From: Parapedobacter sp051400755
GTDB taxonomy: Bacteria; Bacteroidota; Bacteroidia; Sphingobacteriales; Sphingobacteriaceae
NCBI RefSeq assembly: GCF_051400755.1
Contig: NZ_JBLFFL010000008.1
Coordinates: 1 to 64,000, forward strand
DNA length: 64,000 nucleotides
Reading direction: 5' to 3'
The notes beneath the pieces were generated by a model, which saw only the letters and a program-made list of their open reading frames with translations, was not told where the DNA came from and did no database searches. The position numbers and the translations under genes are program-made. How positions within the stretch are numbered: the first letter of the stretch is position 1; the number at the start of each line of letters is the position of its first letter. Below are positions 61,012-64,000 of the stretch, one piece after another.

Positions 61012-61932
61012 TTATTGTTTCAGTAATCTGAAACTGTTACTCGTCAAATATTCATAAATGGAAGCTGCGGTTTCCATATTGATCAATTTGTCCAATGTCA
61101 AATCTAATAATTTCCCCTTTAACAGTTGCGACCAGGTTTTTTTCGATATTTTGTGCTGCAACCCCCTGAGTTCGTCGATTTCGTTGAAAATGATTTCCTG
61201 GCCGTAACCCAACTTCGTCAAATGTTCGAGTATGTTGTCGATCTTTTTATCCAGCTCATTTTTAGCTTGGGAGTTTTTCCGCTGTTTATTCTTCCGTTCG
61301 ATATAGGATGCCCCTTTTACGGAAATTTTTACATGGTCTGATTCACCGTACCGCCTCTCTAATATGACATAACCCCGTTTAGCCAAGTCCTCAGCGATTT
61401 CCCGTGGTTCACCATTTCTGAAACCTATGCCATTAAATGACAGGATCAGCGAAACGGAATAATTGTGGTCATCGAATAGCCCGTTTAATTTGTCCAGTAT
61501 GAAATCATTTTTATCTATGATCGTTTCAATGTGGTTCTTGTACGTTTTGTCGAACAGCGTGTCTATGATGGACAGGTATTTCATCATCGACTTCAGGCTC
61601 CGGCGGTATCCTTCCAGCCGGTCAATCTCTTTCTTGATTTCGGGTTCCTTGTCAAAACCGTATAGGGAATAATCGATATCAAATACGTTGTTGCAGTGGT
61701 CTTGCAGCAGACTTAAGATATCGCTGGCATCGGGTTCTATATATTTGGAAACATGCTCTTTAACAGCTGTGATTTTCGTATTCGCGAATGTTTTGAAATC
61801 AATCACTGCGACTGCTTCGATATCGGGAGATTCGAGCATGGCTTCAATTTCTGCGGCGTACTTATCAAGTTGTTCAAAGAAATCGAAATGGGATATATCC
61901 GCAAGGTTTAGTGTCATATTATGTAGCAACAT
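61012..61932 (-). CDS. hypothetical protein with winged-helix-like middle region, 306 aa
   Basis: The N-terminal half is helical. The middle has NGEPREIAEDLAKRGYVILERRYGESDHVKISVKGASYIERKN, where a helix, a K/R-G-Y-V turn and a beta wing resemble a winged helix-turn-helix. The C-terminal quarter is coiled-coil-like. It may be a regulator or DNA-binding protein; the family is unknown. ATG codons at 61974 and 61917 are alternatives; 61932 is a compromise that avoids the palindrome at 61942-61980. Confidence 0.55.
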   Translation of the reverse strand: MLLHNMTLNLADISHFDFFEQLDKYAAEIEAMLESPDIEAVAVIDFKTFANTKITAVKEHVSKYIEPDASDILSLLQDHCNNVFDIDYSLYGFDKEPEIKKEIDRLEGYRRSLKSMMKYLSIIDTLFDKTYKNHIETIIDKNDFILDKLNGLFDDHNYSVSLILSFNGIGFRNGEPREIAEDLAKRGYVILERRYGESDHVKISVKGASYIERKNKQRKNSQAKNELDKKIDNILEHLTKLGYGQEIIFNEIDELRGLQHKISKKTWSQLLKGKLLDLTLDKLINMETAASIYEYLTSNSFRLLKQ

Positions 61933-61941
61933 TTGACAGTA

Positions 61942-61980
61942 AATACGATGGCGTAATTTGATATGGTACGCCATCGTATT
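61942..61980. promoter_or_regulatory. 14-bp perfect inverted repeat
   Basis: AATACGATGGCGTA and its exact complement (61967-61980) flank an 11-nt loop. It lies 20 nt after the histone-like stop and just before the 306-aa gene. It may be an operator or the 3' hairpin of the histone-like mRNA; the T run is short. Confidence 0.6.
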
Positions 61981-61999
61981 GGGATGGAAACGGTTGGGG

Positions 62000-62179
62000 C
62001 TATTTCCCTTTATTCTTGAGGGCGGTGACCTCATTGCGGATGTCCTGGGCGAGGGTCTTGGCTTCCTGCAACGCCTTGCGGAGGCGGGTGCCTGCCGCGG
62101 CATTGGCCTTGTCGTAGAATTTCAACGCGTCTTCCTCCGCGGAGGCGATGAGTTCCTTTAGCTGTGCGAATTTGCTCAT
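62000..62179 (-). CDS. histone H1-like protein, 59 aa
   Basis: The frame from 62179 gives a short basic helical protein: SKFAQLKELIASAEEDALKFYDKANAAAGTRLRKALQEAKTLAQDIRNEV. This matches the Hc1-like histone H1 family found in many Bacteroidota (MxKFxxIKxLxxxxExDxxKFYxKxNxAAGTRxRKxxQ). It probably binds and compacts DNA. It is carried on the conjugative element rather than in a core location, as many such H1 copies are. Confidence 0.85.
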   Translation of the reverse strand: MSKFAQLKELIASAEEDALKFYDKANAAAGTRLRKALQEAKTLAQDIRNEVTALKNKGK

Positions 62180-62249
62180 GATGGTTACTTTTTATATTAA
62201 AGAAATGGTTAATTGGCAGTGTCGGTGATAGCTGCATTGCAAATAAACT

Positions 62250-62273
62250 AAAAAAACGGGAGTTTCCTCCCGT
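62250..62273 (-). terminator. terminator after the 428-aa gene
   Basis: On the minus strand ACGGGAG/CTCCCGT with a GAAA tetraloop and seven Ts lies 20 nt after the stop at 62293. Confidence 0.85.
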
Positions 62274-62292
62274 TCGTTTGGTTTTTTGGCTT

Positions 62293-63579
62293 TTATAACC
62301 GCATCCCTTGTTTTTGTTCGCGGTCCCAATTGCGCTTGAGCGCCTTCGGCTCGGAAAGGCTTTGGCTGTTGCGGTCGAAGAACTCCCGCATCAGGGGCTT
62401 GCCGTCACGTTCGTGGATGTTGATGTTCTTGAACTTGGGTGATGTTTCGATTATCACCTTGTAGCTTTTGCCGTTCTTTTCCATCGTCACTGGCACGCGA
62501 TCGCCGTTGCGGAGCCTTTCCATGATGTCTTTCAGCTTCACGGGATCGTTCTGTTCCGGGATGCTGTACTGCCGAAGCGCCTTGCCCATGTCGAAGCCGT
62601 ATTGGGGGTCGCGGAACTGGTAATAGCGGTATCCTGTCCCGGTGGAAACGGGGTCGGTGCGGTTGATGGACACCCATGCCTTGTAGGATTCCCCGTTCGC
62701 GGTGATCAGGTTATCCTTCAGGACACTGCGGCCCTGTACGAGGTTAAGCGCCTGCGGCAGCGTGAAGCCTTCGCCCTTGTTGATATAGAACGATTGGGTG
62801 AGCGGCTTGGAATGGTAAGTTTCATTGAACTCCGGTTTGACGTAGATCAGCTTGTCGTCCTCCTTGCGGACGAGCAGTTCACCGTCCGCGGCGGTCTTGC
62901 CCATGACCAGTTCCCGTTCCCCGTTTTTCCCGTTGAAGTATTCGATGGCCCTAGTAGGGCTGGTGAACGGGCGTTGCAGGTCTTCTTTCTTTTCGCCGTT
63001 CTTGGTGACCACGAAATACCGCTGGCCCTCGGGAAGGGGTTCAGCCCGGGCGTTGGTCAATTCGTACCTGTCGATGAAGTAGTTGCCGGACTGGCCGGAC
63101 TGGCGCACGGGTACACTCAGGTCGACGATGCTTTTCCGTTCCCCCTCCCCGATGAACTGGTCCGTGATTTCAAATGCCGCGATGCCCTTGGCCATCTTCT
63201 CTTCCAGCTCCTTGATGTGGGTGGGGTCGAATTGCAGTTTGGCGAGGTATCCCTTGTTTTCCTCCAAATTGTTGAGATTCATGTTATCCTCCTTTTTGTT
63301 ATGGGGTGTTTCCCCGGTTCGTATTGTTTGTTGGTGATCAATGTTTTCTTCCAGTTTGTGGAGCAGGCTGGGGATGGTGTCCACCCTCAGGTGCAGCGGA
63401 TTTGCAAACCCTGCGTCCAGGAATGCGTGCGCATCGCGCTGCCGCCGGAAGCATGTGAAGTCCCACGCCCCGGTGATGTCCGCTTCGGATTCGTAGACGG
63501 CCCATTGCATCCCGCGTTCCTGCTGTCCGTGCAGGTACTCGGCTACCCTGGGTGCGATATCGGGTCTTGCCAGTTGCAT
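62293..63579 (-). CDS. element protein of unknown function, 428 aa, with a strong internal start
   Basis: It begins 7 nt after the TraN stop. Residues 1-95 form a separate soluble part (REx..DAHAFLDAGFANPLHLRVD). From M100 onwards the sequence (MNLNNLEENKGYLAKLQFDPT, then IDRYELTNARAEPLPEGQRYFVV) looks like a complete protein often found in conjugative transposons. The codon at 63282 is preceded by AGGAGG on the minus strand, a rare strong Shine-Dalgarno here. It resembles DUF3945-rich accessory proteins, but the family is not certain. It may be two fused genes or one gene with two products. Confidence 0.6.
   Translation of the reverse strand: MQLARPDIAPRVAEYLHGQQERGMQWAVYESEADITGAWDFTCFRRQRDAHAFLDAGFANPLHLRVDTIPSLLHKLEENIDHQQTIRTGETPHNKKEDNMNLNNLEENKGYLAKLQFDPTHIKELEEKMAKGIAAFEITDQFIGEGERKSIVDLSVPVRQSGQSGNYFIDRYELTNARAEPLPEGQRYFVVTKNGEKKEDLQRPFTSPTRAIEYFNGKNGERELVMGKTAADGELLVRKEDDKLIYVKPEFNETYHSKPLTQSFYINKGEGFTLPQALNLVQGRSVLKDNLITANGESYKAWVSINRTDPVSTGTGYRYYQFRDPQYGFDMGKALRQYSIPEQNDPVKLKDIMERLRNGDRVPVTMEKNGKSYKVIIETSPKFKNINIHERDGKPLMREFFDRNSQSLSEPKALKRNWDREQKQGMRL
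63282..63293 (-). promoter_or_regulatory. strong internal ribosome binding site (start of a 329-aa product at 63282)
   Basis: AGGAGG followed by ATAACATG gives a 5-nt spacer. No stop separates it from the upstream 99 codons in the same frame, so the internal start would give a shorter protein from the same gene. Confidence 0.6.
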
Positions 63580-63586
63580 GGTGCGG

Positions 63587-64000
63587 TCAGTTTAATGGCT
63601 CTGCGTTTTCGATGTGGTGATACCGTACCGTCAGGTACAGGTGCCTGCCCCCACCCTTTTCGTAGATCTCAATGGCCAGCAGTTTGCCGTCGGCGAGGGT
63701 GAATTTGCCGAGGGCGGCAGTGACGGTTTTGCCGCAGCGCCCTTCCACGCGTGGGTGTTCCAACCCGTGGATGTCCAGCGGCGGAAGTTCATGTTCCTGC
63801 GTGACGGTCCGCTTAGCGGTCTTCCTGTCACGGATGTAGAACCGGACAAAGTCGATGTCGAAGGCGATGTGGGAACGGTTATGCAGGAAGAGCGTGAAAT
63901 AGAGCACGTCGCCGTGGATGCGGATGCTTTCGAGCTTGGCGGACATCCGGCTGTTGCGGTCGGCAATGCCCGTGGTGTTGCGGGGCATTCCCGCGGCTTC
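63587..64000 (-). CDS. traN: conjugative transposon protein TraN (DUF4138), C-terminal part
   Basis: The frame is open to the window edge. LESIRIHGDVLYFTLFLHNRSHIAFDIDFVRFYIRDRKTAKRTVTQE and LADGKLLAIEIYEKGGGRHLYLTVRYHHIENAE match the TraN C-terminal domain of CTnDOT-type elements. TraN is an outer-membrane-associated, VirB9-like part of the conjugation channel. About 137 residues are present; the N terminus lies beyond the window. Confidence 0.9.
   Translation of the reverse strand, partial: EAAGMPRNTTGIADRNSRMSAKLESIRIHGDVLYFTLFLHNRSHIAFDIDFVRFYIRDRKTAKRTVTQEHELPPLDIHGLEHPRVEGRCGKTVTAALGKFTLADGKLLAIEIYEKGGGRHLYLTVRYHHIENAEPLN

Larger units (their letters stand above)
55026..64000. mobile_element. 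part of a Bacteroidota integrative conjugative element (left part, incomplete)
   Basis: The right edge encodes the C-terminal half of TraN. DUF932, an element-type RadC-HhH protein, a histone H1-like protein and several genes typical of conjugative transposons lie to its left, nearly all on the minus strand. No integrase, relaxase or att site is visible, so the end points are unknown; the left limit at 55026 is only the first element-like gene. Confidence 0.65.

Overview
The window looks like chromosome of a Bacteroidota bacterium, most likely a member of the Sphingobacteriaceae with moderate to high GC (Parapedobacter-like; this is inferred from gene content, with no marker gene available). 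Supporting signs are the many -7 promoter boxes of the form TAnnTTTG, the near absence of Shine-Dalgarno sequences, an OMP_b-brl_3/CarboxypepD_reg-type outer-membrane protein, a LytTR regulator paired with a HisKA_2 kinase, an HU-like histone family protein and a TraN-type conjugation gene.

Layout. 1-1401: the start of a lipoprotein gene, then a tRNA-Arg(CCG) whose last 17 bases recur 954 bp downstream. Between the copies sits a tiny integrase-less island with a HigB/HigA-type toxin-antitoxin pair. 1444-3480: a tightly overlapping operon of small membrane proteins (TM2, DUF2752, DUF4870) ending in an M48 protease. 3469-6295: an MFS transporter divergent from a sialate O-acetylesterase. 6312-16932: a minus-strand exopolysaccharide operon (flippase, four or five glycosyltransferases, Wzy-like polymerase, beta-helix protein, initiating sugar transferase), preceded by a DUF2892 protein. 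17077-20658: TauE/SafE permease, an HMA-AraC fusion regulator, FluC/CrcB, an odd SDR and an alpha/beta hydrolase. 20689-27681: a TetR-controlled efflux module (TolC, HlyD lipoprotein, split YbhF-like ATPases, two YbhS/R-like permeases), with the same palindrome in front of tetR and in front of tolC. 27835-31942: a degenerate HAD protein, an ATP-cone/nuclease, a LOG-family protein and an ABC exporter.

32133-38165 is an accessory block of minus-strand secreted or lipoprotein genes of unknown function, AT-rich from about 33.2 kb, followed by a LytTR response regulator and sensor kinase (38464-41412). 41694-50638 is conserved core: HU-like protein, dnaX, OMP_b-brl_3 receptor-like protein, ArsC/Spx-like protein, M1 peptidase, a carboxypeptidase-regulatory-domain protein and dodecin. 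A sulfatase follows (50768-52165). Next come a repeat-rich spacer (52193-52426) and an AT-rich pair of genes (52586-54877) that both carry HEPN-type RxnH motifs. The second is ApeA-like, so the pair is a candidate phage-defence cassette.

55026-64000 is part of a Bacteroidota integrative conjugative element. Its right edge holds the C-terminal part of TraN (DUF4138). It also holds DUF932, a PRPP-binding phosphoribosyltransferase, a PUR-alpha-like/RadC-HhH fusion, a histone H1-like protein, several element-specific proteins of unknown role, a 131-bp nested palindrome and three iteron-like 20-bp repeats. Neither end of the element can be placed from this window.

All family names are motif and sequence-pattern recognition by eye; no database search was run.
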